Assembly (NCBI RefSeq): GCF_003626695.1
Contig: NZ_RBAH01000020.1
Span: 109,360-173,359, forward strand
Source: Paenibacillus ginsengarvi
GTDB lineage: Bacteria; Bacillota; Bacilli; Paenibacillales; NBRC-103111
DNA length: 64,000 bases
Reading direction: 5' to 3'
Positions 16,998-26,396 of this stretch are shown here, one piece after another. The notes under the pieces are model-generated. The model was given only the letters and a program-made list of their open reading frames with translations. It was not told the DNA's origin and made no database searches. The first letter of the stretch is position 1. Each line of letters starts with the position of its first letter. A program made the translations under genes and the position numbers.

Positions 16998-19319
16998 TTA
17001 CTTGTGGCTCGCCCGGTATTCGCCCGGCGTCGTCTGCTCCAATTTTTTGAAGGCGCGAATCAGCTGCTGGGCGTTGCCGTATCCGACTTCCTTGGCGATT
17101 TCGGCGATCGTCAGCTCGGTTTTGAGCAGCAGCTTTTTGATTTGGCCGACCCGGTATTTGGTTAAGTAATCCGTGTACGTTTCGCCGATCTCTTCCTTGA
17201 ACAGCTGGCTCAAATACGACTGGCTGATTCCGAGCTCGTCGGCCAGCGTCTTAAAAGCGAGATCAAGGGAATAGTTGCGGTGAATATAGTCGAGCACGTA
17301 GGCGACGGTTTCTTTCGTTTTGCGTTTTCTTAGCGTTTCGAGGAAACGGATCGCCGGATCGAAAAACTGCGTTTGCAGCCACATCCGCATCTCGTAACTT
17401 CGTTCCAATTGCAGAAATTCCGTGTACGGGTTGCGATCGGGGAAAATCGCCTCCAGCTCCTCATCGTACTCCTGCAAAACCCGGATCGCCGCGACGAGAA
17501 GCTGCAAGTAAAACGTTCGCATCAGCGATAGCGAGATCGGATGCGCTTCATAATAGCGCTCGAACTGCCCGAGGCTCGCCGCCACCCCTTGCCGGTCGCC
17601 GATACGGAACCGGTCGGTCAGCTCCTGCTCGAGATGGGACGGATAATGAATCGTCTTGATTTCGCCCGTCCGGTTATAGCCGAGCCGGACCACCTCGTCG
17701 CCGGCTTTCGTCCGGTAGAGATGCATCGCTTGAACGGCGTCCCGGTAGCTCGCGGACAGGTGCGAGAACGAATCGACCTTCGGGCCGACGCCGATCGAAA
17801 CGGTTTGCTTCAAATATTTTTTGATCGCCTGCCGCAGCAGCTCGGCCGCTTGTAAAATTTCGCTCTCCAACGTAGCTTCGCGGAAATTCAAAATAATGAT
17901 GGCGCTCGCATGGGCAACGATCGTTTCCGTCCGGTACTGGTGCAGCAGCTCGCTCGCAATGTTGGATACGGCATTGATAAACAAAGGCTCGTCTCCGGGG
18001 CCGAAGCGGCTGCCGTCGGCCGGCTCGTCCATCGCGACGACGAGTACGGCGAACGTCGGATAGTCGAACGCTTCCGTGCTTGTTTGCTTGCGGTAGTCGG
18101 AGAGCGCATCCATCGCGCCGCTTCCGCCGACGATGGCCGAGAGCAAATAATGCGACCGCAGCAAAGGCAGCTGCTCCTTCCAACGGGCTCGGACCACGTC
18201 CACTTCCTCGAGCAAGGAGGAAATCCGGGTCTCGATGCTTTGCACGCGGGCGTCATACGGGATACCGGGCAGGTCGGGCTCCGTTTCGCGGATTCGCTCG
18301 TCATGCCTCGTAAGCAGCTCGAAAATGCGGCGCACTCCGCGCTGAAACCGCTGAAAGCTGAAGTAAGCGGTCAATAAAGAGAAAAGCGAGAGCAGGACGG
18401 ACAGCGCCAAAACGACCTGCTTCAGCAGACGCACCTTCTCGGTCGGAACATTCGAATCAATGAGCAGCGCATAGTTCCAGCCGCGTACTTCGGACCGCTC
18501 GAGCGTCGCGTAGGCGCTCAGGTCGTTCAGCAACATGCTGTTATTGGCCGAAAGCTGCGCCGATTTGGAAGAAAGCAGCCGCTCGATGACGGAGGCGTCC
18601 GAAGCCCGCGCTTCGCCCGCTTGCGTAATCAGCTCGCCGTCGTCGGTATAGACGAGCAGCTTTCCGTCCGAGCCCAGAGGGAAGCTCTGCACCATATCGT
18701 GAATGAACCGGGCGTCCACATTCATCACGAGCGCGGCGTTCGGCTCGGTATGGAACGGGGGCAAAATGCGGATATACGTAAACACTTTTTTCTCCGCCCC
18801 GACTTCCTTCAGCGTCCGCGGAGCAATCCAGAAGCTTTGCTTTTTTTGCCGAACCGCTTCCTCCGCGGGGGCGATCCAGCCGTTATCCGGGAAGCTTTGT
18901 TCGTTCACGGTCACGATTTTGCCTGAGGTGATGACGATGTTTTGCCGGAAATGGTACAGGTAGATGGAGTCGAGCGAGCGTATCGAGTTTTTGAGCGACG
19001 AGATGTCGTTCATCAACCGGGCGGAGAGCAGCAGCGAGCCGAGGGGAGGCGAGCTTCCGATATCGGTAAAATCGAGCACATTCGATTGGAAGGAGAACTG
19101 CGCCGCGCTGTCCTCGGCCTGCTGCGTGATCTGGTCCACCTGGTCCTTGATCTGGGCCAGCGTCATTTTCGAGGAACGGTGAATTTCCGCTTCGATTATG
19201 CCGCTGCCGATATGATATATGATGGCGCCGAACAGCAGCAGCGGGAAGATGGAGAGCAGCAGCAGCGCGGTCAGCCACCTATTCGCTATGAATTTGTTCC
19301 ACATTTGAGCGATCTTCAC
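16998..19319 (-). CDS. Membrane-bound AraC-type regulator with extracellular sensor
   Basis: 773 residues. One N-terminal helix (about 15-35), an extracellular dCache-like region to about 290, a second helix (VVLALSVLLSLFSLLTAYF), then cytoplasm with a C-terminal AraC/XylS DNA-binding domain of two HTH units (LADELGISQSYLSQLFKEE and IAKEVGYGNAQQLIRAFKK). Such single-protein sensor-regulators sit beside LplABC-type importers in Paenibacillaceae and activate them in response to an external sugar. It is divergent from the biosynthetic operon at 19512. The inverted repeat AAAACGGCCGTTTT (16986-16999) overlaps its stop. Confidence 0.9.
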   Translation of the reverse strand: MKIAQMWNKFIANRWLTALLLLSIFPLLLFGAIIYHIGSGIIEAEIHRSSKMTLAQIKDQVDQITQQAEDSAAQFSFQSNVLDFTDIGSSPPLGSLLLSARLMNDISSLKNSIRSLDSIYLYHFRQNIVITSGKIVTVNEQSFPDNGWIAPAEEAVRQKKQSFWIAPRTLKEVGAEKKVFTYIRILPPFHTEPNAALVMNVDARFIHDMVQSFPLGSDGKLLVYTDDGELITQAGEARASDASVIERLLSSKSAQLSANNSMLLNDLSAYATLERSEVRGWNYALLIDSNVPTEKVRLLKQVVLALSVLLSLFSLLTAYFSFQRFQRGVRRIFELLTRHDERIRETEPDLPGIPYDARVQSIETRISSLLEEVDVVRARWKEQLPLLRSHYLLSAIVGGSGAMDALSDYRKQTSTEAFDYPTFAVLVVAMDEPADGSRFGPGDEPLFINAVSNIASELLHQYRTETIVAHASAIIILNFREATLESEILQAAELLRQAIKKYLKQTVSIGVGPKVDSFSHLSASYRDAVQAMHLYRTKAGDEVVRLGYNRTGEIKTIHYPSHLEQELTDRFRIGDRQGVAASLGQFERYYEAHPISLSLMRTFYLQLLVAAIRVLQEYDEELEAIFPDRNPYTEFLQLERSYEMRMWLQTQFFDPAIRFLETLRKRKTKETVAYVLDYIHRNYSLDLAFKTLADELGISQSYLSQLFKEEIGETYTDYLTKYRVGQIKKLLLKTELTIAEIAKEVGYGNAQQLIRAFKKLEQTTPGEYRASHK

Positions 19320-19511
19320 AGTTGTTCTCCTGGGTTATGCATCGTGAAAGCGATGCCGCGATACCCGTAATTGTAGTCGATCTTTTTCGCAAATTCAATG
19401 AGCGGCGGAGTCTTAGGAAGGGGGATTATGAAAAGATAGTACTTCCTATGCGGGCATTTTCCTTTACAATACAAGTACCGACATCTTGGAAGGTGACGAC
19501 GGAGGTGCTGT

Positions 19512-20510
19512 ATGCAAAATCGGAAAGTACGAATCGTCGGAACCGGCAAATATATGCCGAAGCGCCGGGTTTCCGATACGGAGATGGATGCCGCGCTTGG
19601 TGTGCCGGAAGGTTGGGTACGCAAAAAAACAAAAGTGATCGAACGTTATTTCATAGAGGATGAAACCGCCTCGCAGATGGGGGCGAAGGCGGCATACGCC
19701 GCGCTGGAGGCGGCGGGACTCTCCTTTGCGGACATAGATTGCCTCGTATGCACAAGCGGCACGATGGAGCAGCCGATTCCTTGCACGGCCGCACTGATCC
19801 AGGAAGCGATGGGCCAGCAGCAATCCGGCGTGCCCGCCTTCGATATCAACTCGACCTGTCTCAGCTTCGTGGCCGGTCTGGACGTCATGTCCTACATGGT
19901 CGCTGCGGGGAGATACCGCCATGTGCTGCTGGTCTCGACCGAGGTCGCCTCGAAGGGGCTGAATTTCCGGCATAAAGAGAGCGCGGCGCTGTTCGGCGAC
20001 GGGGCGGCGGCGGTCGTAATCGGACCGGCGGAAGTCGGGCAGCCGTCGCAAATTTTGTGCGCGGCGATGGAAACGTACAGCGCCGGCGCCCATTTGTCGG
20101 AAATACGCGGCGGCGGGAGCGCCATGCCCGCCGCCGATTATACGGCGGATGCGGCCGAGCATTATTTGTTCGATATGCGGGGAGATGCCGTGTTCCGGAT
20201 GGCGTCGCAGAAGCTGCCGGGTTTTCTCGGCAAGCTGCTGGCCGGAGCCGGCTGCGGGATGGACAGCATCAAGCTGGTCGTCCCGCATCAGGGGAGCGCG
20301 ATGGCGATGAGGCTGCTGGCGCGCAAGCTGGGCATACCGGACGACCGGCTATTGTGTATTACGCCGGACCACGGCAACACAATAGCCGCTTCGATTCCGA
20401 TGGGCCTTCACGAAGCGATTCGCGGCGGCCGGATCGGGCGCGGGGAACGGGTTTTGCTGCTCGGCACGTCGGCCGGACTGTCGCTGGGAGGCGTCGTGCT
20501 TGACTACTAG
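19512..20510 (+). CDS. Ketoacyl synthase III family enzyme (FabH/OleA-like)
   Basis: 332 residues, thiolase fold. The catalytic triad is Cys116 (STCLSF), His259 (VPHQGS) and Asn289 (DHGNTIAAS). FabH primes fatty-acid synthesis; OleA relatives join two acyl-CoAs head to head. The neighbouring OleD-like reductase and adenylating enzyme, and the absence of other fab genes, favour a secondary-metabolic OleA-like role over housekeeping FabH (inference). The ATG has GGAGGTG upstream. It is the first gene of a six-gene plus-strand operon with overlaps or tight gaps. Confidence 0.88.
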   Translation: MQNRKVRIVGTGKYMPKRRVSDTEMDAALGVPEGWVRKKTKVIERYFIEDETASQMGAKAAYAALEAAGLSFADIDCLVCTSGTMEQPIPCTAALIQEAMGQQQSGVPAFDINSTCLSFVAGLDVMSYMVAAGRYRHVLLVSTEVASKGLNFRHKESAALFGDGAAAVVIGPAEVGQPSQILCAAMETYSAGAHLSEIRGGGSAMPAADYTADAAEHYLFDMRGDAVFRMASQKLPGFLGKLLAGAGCGMDSIKLVVPHQGSAMAMRLLARKLGIPDDRLLCITPDHGNTIAASIPMGLHEAIRGGRIGRGERVLLLGTSAGLSLGGVVLDY

Positions 20511-21816
20511 GATGGATGCGGGGAAGCGGGGAGGAAGCGCCGCGTACGCGGTCCGGGTCAAGCGGCGCAAGGTGCTCCTGACCGGCGGTCGTGCGCCTGT
20601 AGCGCTGGAGATGGCCCGGCTGCTCGCCGCCGCCGGCTGCGAGGTGCACGTCGCGGAGAGCTTGAAGCATTACTTGTGCCGCGTCTCGAACGCCGTCGCT
20701 GGAAGCAGCAGGGTGCCGAGCCCGGCACGCGATACGGAAGGCTTTCTGGACGAACTCGAGCGGATCGTCCGGCGGGAAGGAATCGACTGGATCGTTCCGA
20801 CATGCGAGGAGCTGTTTTACGTCTCTTCCGGTCTGGAACGGCTCGGGCAAATATGCCGCGTATTCGCCGCTCCTCTCGGGCAGTTGCGGCGGCTGTACAG
20901 CAAATGGTCGTTTATAAAGCGGGCGGAGCAGTTCGGGCTTTCTGTACCTGCGACGCATCTGCTTGCCACTCCGGCAGAATGGAGCGAATGGATGGAACGT
21001 ATCGCCGCCGCTTCGCCTGCGGACGAAACGATGCGGGACTACGCGGACGGCTTCGTGCTGAAGCTGGAATTTTCGCGTTCCGGCACGAAGGTACGTTTGA
21101 TCCGCCCGGTGGCTGGCGCAGCCGGTACGCCGCGTACGTTCGGAGCCGTTCAGGGCAGTGGCAAAAGCAATATGTTTGCGGCACAAGCACCGGAGGATGG
21201 CTTCCCCTGGATAGCCCAGCAATTGGTTACAGGCCGCGGCCTGTGCACATATAGCATCGTGCATGACGGCAAGCTGACCGCACACGCCGCCTATGCGGTC
21301 ACCTATTCGATCCGCAGCGGCGCGTGTTTCTATTACGAGCCGCTGGAGCATCCGGCGCTGACGGAGTGGGTGCGGACGTTCGCCCGGCTGGAACGGTTTA
21401 CGGGACAGCTCGCCTTCGATTTCATCGAAACGGCGGACGGGAGGCTGCTGCCGCTTGAGTGCAATCCCCGGACGACCGGCGGCATCCATCTGTTCCGGCC
21501 GGAGGACGGGCTGGCCGCGGCCCTGTTCGAGCCGGAGTCGCTCGGCGATACGTTTGTCCGTCCGCAGCCCCGGACGAAAGCGATGCTGGCGCTGCCGATG
21601 CTCGCTCTCGGCTGGCGGGGAGGCGGACTTAGGACATGGCTGCGCAAGCTGGCTTCGGCGCGCGATGCGGTGTACCGCCGGGACGATCCGCGTCCGTTCC
21701 GGGAGCAGCTGCTGATGCTCGCCGAGCTGCGCCGGATCGCCCGCGCCCGCGGACAGACAATGATGGAGGCGTCAACCGGCGATATCGAGTGGAACGGAGA
21801 CGAAGGATGGCAATGA
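20500..21816 (+). CDS. ATP-grasp domain ligase
   Basis: 438 residues. The N-terminal preATP-grasp domain starts KVLLTGGRAPVALEMARLLAAAG. The central ATP-grasp region has KWSFIKRAEQFGL and FVLKLEFSRSGTKV. The metal site near the end is FDFIETADGRLLPLECNPRTTGG. Such proteins use ATP to join a carboxylate to an amine or similar nucleophile. The start is TTG at 20500 with GGGAGG eight bases upstream, overlapping the ketosynthase stop by 11 bases, which implies translational coupling. The likely role is to attach an amino acid or amine to the acyl product (inference). Confidence 0.85.
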   Translation: MTTRMDAGKRGGSAAYAVRVKRRKVLLTGGRAPVALEMARLLAAAGCEVHVAESLKHYLCRVSNAVAGSSRVPSPARDTEGFLDELERIVRREGIDWIVPTCEELFYVSSGLERLGQICRVFAAPLGQLRRLYSKWSFIKRAEQFGLSVPATHLLATPAEWSEWMERIAAASPADETMRDYADGFVLKLEFSRSGTKVRLIRPVAGAAGTPRTFGAVQGSGKSNMFAAQAPEDGFPWIAQQLVTGRGLCTYSIVHDGKLTAHAAYAVTYSIRSGACFYYEPLEHPALTEWVRTFARLERFTGQLAFDFIETADGRLLPLECNPRTTGGIHLFRPEDGLAAALFEPESLGDTFVRPQPRTKAMLALPMLALGWRGGGLRTWLRKLASARDAVYRRDDPRPFREQLLMLAELRRIARARGQTMMEASTGDIEWNGDEGWQ

Positions 21817-22814
21817 GGGCGCTTGTAACCGGCGGGACCGGTTTTCTCGGCAAGAAGCTGGCGCTTGCGCTGCTGGAGAAAGGATGGGACGTAACCGCCC
21901 TCGGCCGGCAGACGGCGAAGGGCGAGGAGCTGCGGCGTCTGGGTATTCGCTTCGTGCAGGCGGACCTGAGCGACCGGGACCGGGTAGTGGACGCCTGCGC
22001 CGGGCAGGACGCCGTTTTTCATTGCGGCGCCCGTTCCGCGGCTTGGGGACCTTACGCCGCATTTTATGAAAGCAACGTACGGGGCACTGAGCATGTCATA
22101 ACCGGCTGCCTCCAGCATGAAGTGGCGAGACTCGTGCACGTCTCTACTCCCAGCGTTTGCTTCGGCGCGTCGCATCGGCTGAACGTCCGCGAGTCGGACC
22201 CGCTTCCCGCTCGGCAGGCGAGTTCGTACGCGCGGACGAAACGGCTTGCCGAGCTGGCGGTGCTGGATGCGTGCGCGAATGGCCTGCCTGCGGTCATCGT
22301 TCGTCCGCGGGCGCTGTTCGGTCCGGAGGACGGCTCGATTATTCCCCGTCTGATCGAGGCGGGGCTGACCCGCGGCATCCCGCTGATCGACGGCGGGAAC
22401 GCGCTGATCGACCTCACCTATGTCGACAATGCGGTGCAGGCGCTGCTGCTCTGCCAGTCCGCTCCGGCGTCGGTGTGCGGCAGCATTTACCATATTACGA
22501 ATGGGGAGCCGATACCGTTTGCGGAGGCGGCCCGCCAGTTGTTCGGTTTGCTGATGCTGCCGGTGCGGTATCGGCGATTGCCGTTTGCCGTCGCTTACGC
22601 GGCCGCCGGGATGATGGAGCTGGCGGCGCTTCTGACCCCAAGCGGGCGGGAGCCCATGCTGACCCGGGCGACGGCGTCGATGATCGGCCGCAGCCAGACG
22701 CTGGACATCGGCGCGGCCCGTCGCGAGCTCGGCTATTCGCCGGCCGTCACCGTCAGGGACGGTATGATCGCCTATGCCGAATGGCGGGAGCGCCAAGACG
22801 GCTTGAAGTCGTAA
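21807..22814 (+). CDS. NAD-dependent epimerase/dehydratase family reductase (OleD-like)
   Basis: 335 residues, extended SDR. TGGTGFLG at 8-15 binds the nucleotide; Tyr141 and Lys145 form YxxxK. The segment FHCGARSAAWGPYAAFYESN with NVRGTEHVI is characteristic of the 3-beta-HSD/OleD branch, where the motif is close to HVAAKAGVWGSYxxYxxxNVxGT. OleD reduces the beta-keto acid made by OleA. It overlaps the ATP-grasp gene by ten bases. ATG 21807 is used; ATG 21813 is equally possible. Confidence 0.86.
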   Translation: MAMRALVTGGTGFLGKKLALALLEKGWDVTALGRQTAKGEELRRLGIRFVQADLSDRDRVVDACAGQDAVFHCGARSAAWGPYAAFYESNVRGTEHVITGCLQHEVARLVHVSTPSVCFGASHRLNVRESDPLPARQASSYARTKRLAELAVLDACANGLPAVIVRPRALFGPEDGSIIPRLIEAGLTRGIPLIDGGNALIDLTYVDNAVQALLLCQSAPASVCGSIYHITNGEPIPFAEAARQLFGLLMLPVRYRRLPFAVAYAAAGMMELAALLTPSGREPMLTRATASMIGRSQTLDIGAARRELGYSPAVTVRDGMIAYAEWRERQDGLKS

Positions 22815-22885
22815 GCGGGACCATCCGCACGGCGATCGCGATATACTCAGACGACCAAAGCGCAAAGGAGTGTTATGGATATACG

Positions 22886-23812
22886 ATGAACGGACATCAT
22901 GGCCGACAGAGCGTTACACCGGAAGGGCGGCTTGAAAACGAGAAGGAGCAGCTTCCGCTGCGGCAGCTGCCGAAGGTCGGGCTCCGGCTGTTCGCCGCCG
23001 GTTACTGCAAACATCCGGAGTGGGTGACGATTCGCGGAGGCTCCCGGCGCTCGTGCCGGATTCCGGCCTTGTTCGCCTGCATTCAGCATCCGGAGCTCGG
23101 GGCGGTGCTGGTCGATACCGGCTACTCCGGCGCTTTCTTACGCGAGACCGGCCGGCTGCCGGGCAGGCTGTACCGCGCCGTTACGCCGGTAACGTTTCGC
23201 GAGGAGGAGAGCGCCGTACGCCAGCTTGCTGCCTGCGGGATCGCTGCCGAGCAGGTGCGGACGATTGTCATTACACATTTCCATGCCGACCATATTGCCG
23301 GGCTGAACGACTTTCCGCACGCGCGGTTCGTCTACTTGCCGGCTGCGTATGACGCCGTGAAGCGGCTGCACGGCTTGGCCGCGCTGCGCCGGGCTTTTTT
23401 GCCGGGGCTGCTGCCGGCGGAGTTCGAAGCGCGGTCGAGACCGATCCGGACGGATCGGCGAATTCTGCTGCCGGCCGGCTTTCCGTTTGCGGATGCGCTC
23501 GACGTGCTTGGAGACGGGAGCGTGCTGGCCGTCGAGCTGCCGGGCCACGCTGACGGGCAGATCGGTCTGCTGCTGGCGACGGACAAGCACGACTACTTGC
23601 TGTGCGCCGATGCGGCCTGGTCGGGGAAAGCGGTTCGCGAAAACCGCCCTCCGCACCCGCTAGCCGGCCTCGTCATGGCGAATCGCCGCGAGTATGCGGA
23701 CAGCTTCCGCAAGCTCGCCTCTCTGGTACAGCGTTATCCGCGGCTGCGCATCGTCGCTTCGCATTGCCCGGACGTCTGGCACAATTGGATTCAAGGCGGT
23801 GAGGCGTTATGA
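22886..23812 (+). CDS. MBL-fold metallo-hydrolase, lactonase-like
   Basis: 308 residues. The metal motif HFHADH is at 131-136, with further ligands at His221 (PGHADGQ) and Asp242 (CADAAW). The layout (AVLVDTGY, ITHFHADHIAGL, VELPGHADGQIGLLL) resembles AiiA-type N-acyl homoserine lactonases, so it may open a lactone or cleave an ester or thioester in this pathway. Starting at ATG 22886, the AAAGGAG is 15 bases away. A four-codon minicistron (ATG 22875 to TGA 22889) with ideal spacing to that site overlaps the start as ATGA and probably re-initiates translation here. Confidence 0.85.
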   Translation: MNGHHGRQSVTPEGRLENEKEQLPLRQLPKVGLRLFAAGYCKHPEWVTIRGGSRRSCRIPALFACIQHPELGAVLVDTGYSGAFLRETGRLPGRLYRAVTPVTFREEESAVRQLAACGIAAEQVRTIVITHFHADHIAGLNDFPHARFVYLPAAYDAVKRLHGLAALRRAFLPGLLPAEFEARSRPIRTDRRILLPAGFPFADALDVLGDGSVLAVELPGHADGQIGLLLATDKHDYLLCADAAWSGKAVRENRPPHPLAGLVMANRREYADSFRKLASLVQRYPRLRIVASHCPDVWHNWIQGGEAL

Positions 23813-25164
23813 GCATGATGCCGCTGGAGCGTGTGGCCGTTCTGTACAGGTACTGGCTGACACGCCGCCGCAGCCGCAAGTGGACCGATCGGGAGTCGCT
23901 GGAGCGTTGGCAGGACAAGCGCGTGCGGTCTCATCTGAAGCGGGTGCGGCGGGAGTCGCCCTTCTACCGAGAGCTGTGGGGGGACCGGGACGATGCGTCG
24001 TGGCGGGAGCTGCCGGTGATCGACAAAGCGGCGATGATGGAGCATTTCGATACGCTGAACACGGTAGGCGTCAAGCGGGAGAAAGCGTTCGCTACCGCGC
24101 TGGAGGCCGAGCGGACGCGGGATTTTACGCCGACGATCGGCAAGGTGACGATCGGCTTATCTTCCGGGACGACGGGCAGCCGCGGACTGTTTCTCGTCAG
24201 CCGGGAAGAACGGCTCGCCTGGGCGGGAGCGGTGCTGGCGAAGGTGCTGCCCGGCTCGATCGCGGACGAGCACCGCATCGCGTTTTTCCTGCGCGCGGAC
24301 AGCAATTTGTATGAAACTGTCGGCGGAGGACGGCTGCAGTTTAAGTTCTACGACCTGCTCGATCCGCTCGCGCTTCACCTCGCGCGGCTGCGCAAGATGA
24401 AGCCGACGCTGCTGGTTGCCCCGCCGTCGATGCTGCGGGTGCTGGCGGAAGCGCAGCGGTCTGGGAAGCTTCGGCTGAATCCCGCGAAGATCGTCTCCGT
24501 CGCCGAAGCGCTTGACCCGCTAGACCGCGCCTATATCGAGGAGACGTTCGGCCAAAGGCTGCACCAGGTCTACCAGTGTACGGAAGGCTTCCTCGGTTCT
24601 ACGTGCGCACACGGGACGATTCATATTAACGAGGATATCGTCTGCGTCCAGAAGGAATATATCGACCGCGATTTGCGCAAGTTCGTGCCGATCGTAACCG
24701 ACTTTTCCCGGCGAACCCAGCCGATCGTGAGGTACCGGCTGAACGACGTGCTCACCGAACGGGAAACGCCTTGTCCGTGCGGCTCGCCGTTTCTGGCGAT
24801 CGAATCGATCGAAGGCCGCTGCGACGACCTGTTTTATTTTCCGGCTACGGATGGCGACGGCTGGGTGCGCGTATTCCCCGATTTCATTACGAGAGCGATA
24901 CTAGCCGCTTCCGCCGACATTACGGCGTACCGGGTCGTGCAGCACGCGCCGGACCGGCTGTGCGTCTATCTGGATGTTCCCGAACCGTATCGGCCGAAGG
25001 CGCGCGATTGGGTAAAGGCTGAGCTTGCCCGCTTGTGCGAACGGCTAGGCTGCCGTATGCCGGACGTTGAATTCAAGGACGAGACGTTTATGACGGGAAA
25101 CCGCAAGCTGCGGCGGGTGGAAAGGAGGTTCGCCTTTGAGCCGGACCCCGAGCTTGTTCGATAA
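23809..25164 (+). CDS. F390 synthetase-related AMP-forming adenylating enzyme
   Basis: 451 residues, ANL/PaaK-like. P-loop LSSGTTGSRGLFL lies at about 117-129; YQCTEGFLG and IVRYRLNDVL follow, with a CPCG pair near residue 325 as in coenzyme F390 synthetase-type proteins. These enzymes adenylate a carboxylate, or a nucleotide-linked group, with ATP. In ole pathways the ANL-family OleC makes a beta-lactone from the beta-hydroxy acid; whether this protein does so is unknown. It overlaps the MBL gene by ATGA. Confidence 0.82.
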   Translation: MSMMPLERVAVLYRYWLTRRRSRKWTDRESLERWQDKRVRSHLKRVRRESPFYRELWGDRDDASWRELPVIDKAAMMEHFDTLNTVGVKREKAFATALEAERTRDFTPTIGKVTIGLSSGTTGSRGLFLVSREERLAWAGAVLAKVLPGSIADEHRIAFFLRADSNLYETVGGGRLQFKFYDLLDPLALHLARLRKMKPTLLVAPPSMLRVLAEAQRSGKLRLNPAKIVSVAEALDPLDRAYIEETFGQRLHQVYQCTEGFLGSTCAHGTIHINEDIVCVQKEYIDRDLRKFVPIVTDFSRRTQPIVRYRLNDVLTERETPCPCGSPFLAIESIEGRCDDLFYFPATDGDGWVRVFPDFITRAILAASADITAYRVVQHAPDRLCVYLDVPEPYRPKARDWVKAELARLCERLGCRMPDVEFKDETFMTGNRKLRRVERRFAFEPDPELVR

Positions 25165-26296
25165 CCGGTCGTTCGGGCAGATCGACTGGCCTGCGACGCC
25201 GGAAGGCGATTATGCGAGACGGTTTATGCAGGCGCTGGCTCGGGGGCCGGTCGAGGCGCTCGTGCCGAACATCCGCACGGACGTTTACGCGCTAAGGCTG
25301 GAGAACGCCGTCCTGCCGGTGACGGTTAATGAGGCCGAGTACGACAACTGTTACGTCGTATCGCCGTATACGCACTATGCGAGCTATGCCCGCGAGGAGC
25401 TGTACTTGCTCCAGTCTAAGGCGGCGCGTTTTGCCTTGTCCGGGATGCTTCACGCGCTTGGCCTGCTGCTGAAGGCGAGCCGCTTCAACCGGGTCGTTCA
25501 TGTGAACAATTGGCTGCTGTCGACGAATTTGTATCCGGGACTGCCCGCGCGGGAGACGGAAGTGGCAATCCAACTGCTGCTGGGCCGGTTTCCGCGGCAT
25601 ACGCTCATTTTCCGTTCCTTGTGCCGGTCGCTGAACGGGGAGCTGATGGATCGCTTGCGGCAAAGAGGATTTCGGCTCGTGCCGAGCCGGCAGATTTATT
25701 TGTGGCGCCATGAGGGTCCTCACGGACCGAACGCCAAAGCCCGCTGGCTGCTGAAGCGGGACGGTTCGCTGCTGGAGAAGAACGGATACGAAGCGATCGG
25801 GCCGGACCAACTGACGGAGGCGGATATGCCGAGGCTAACGCGGCTGTACGAGATGTTGTATCTGGACAAATATTCACGGCATAACCCGCAATTCGGCGCC
25901 GCCTTTCTCGAGCTGGCCAGACGCGAAAAGCTGCTGGAGCTGCATGCGCTCCGCCATAAGGAAAGCGGCCGGCTTGACGCTGTGCTCGGCTACTATTGCA
26001 GGGATGGCGTCATGACGACGCCTATATTCGGCTACGATACGTCGCTTCCGCAGGAAACCGGCCTGTACCGGATGCTCTCGGCGACGCTGCTCGGCATTGC
26101 CCGCGGCAGCGGATATTTGCTGCACGAAAGCTCGGGTGCGGCACAGTTCAAGCGGAACCGCGGTGCCGCGGCCGAGATCGAATACAGCGCGGTGTACGAC
26201 CGCCATCTGCCGCCGGACCGGCGCGCCGGCTGGGGTCTGCTGGAAAAGCTGCTGAACGGCGTCGGCGTGCCGCTGCTGGACAAATACAAGCTGTAG
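25136..26296 (+). CDS. GNAT/BioF2-like acyltransferase
   Basis: 386 residues. The C-terminal half has a GNAT-like core (YYCRDGVMTTPIFGYDTSLPQETGLYRMLSATLL, then SSGAAQFKRNRGA) as in BioF2-like and FemAB-related acyltransferases. The N-terminal half is unassigned. The start is TTG at 25136 with a perfect AAAGGAGG seven bases upstream, overlapping the adenylating-enzyme gene by 29 bases. It is the last gene before a terminator and may transfer an acyl group in the final step. Confidence 0.75.
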   Translation: MSRTPSLFDNRSFGQIDWPATPEGDYARRFMQALARGPVEALVPNIRTDVYALRLENAVLPVTVNEAEYDNCYVVSPYTHYASYAREELYLLQSKAARFALSGMLHALGLLLKASRFNRVVHVNNWLLSTNLYPGLPARETEVAIQLLLGRFPRHTLIFRSLCRSLNGELMDRLRQRGFRLVPSRQIYLWRHEGPHGPNAKARWLLKRDGSLLEKNGYEAIGPDQLTEADMPRLTRLYEMLYLDKYSRHNPQFGAAFLELARREKLLELHALRHKESGRLDAVLGYYCRDGVMTTPIFGYDTSLPQETGLYRMLSATLLGIARGSGYLLHESSGAAQFKRNRGAAAEIEYSAVYDRHLPPDRRAGWGLLEKLLNGVGVPLLDKYKL

Positions 26297-26305
26297 GACA
26301 AAAGC

Positions 26306-26352
26306 AAAGGCCGGGAGCTTCGCAGCATTAATTTGCGAGTTCCGGGCCTTTT
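26306..26352 (+). terminator. Terminator of the six-gene operon
   Basis: AAAGGCCGGGAGCTTCGCA pairs with TGCGAGTTCCGGGCCTTTT around an AT-rich loop, 10 nt after the last stop codon. It can also serve the convergent binding-protein gene. Confidence 0.8.
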
Positions 26353-26396
26353 GTATGGGGCGGGATGGCTATGTTCGTATCGCCGCAGGCGCTGCT

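Noticed and set aside
19512..20510. Housekeeping FabH
   Set aside because: The catalytic residues fit FabH too, but the operon contains an OleD-like reductase and other secondary-metabolism enzymes and no fab or acp genes, so an OleA-like role is preferred.
20359..22865. Long minus-strand ORFs across the biosynthetic operon
   Set aside because: They mirror the coding strand of high-GC genes; the plus-strand proteins have complete family motifs.
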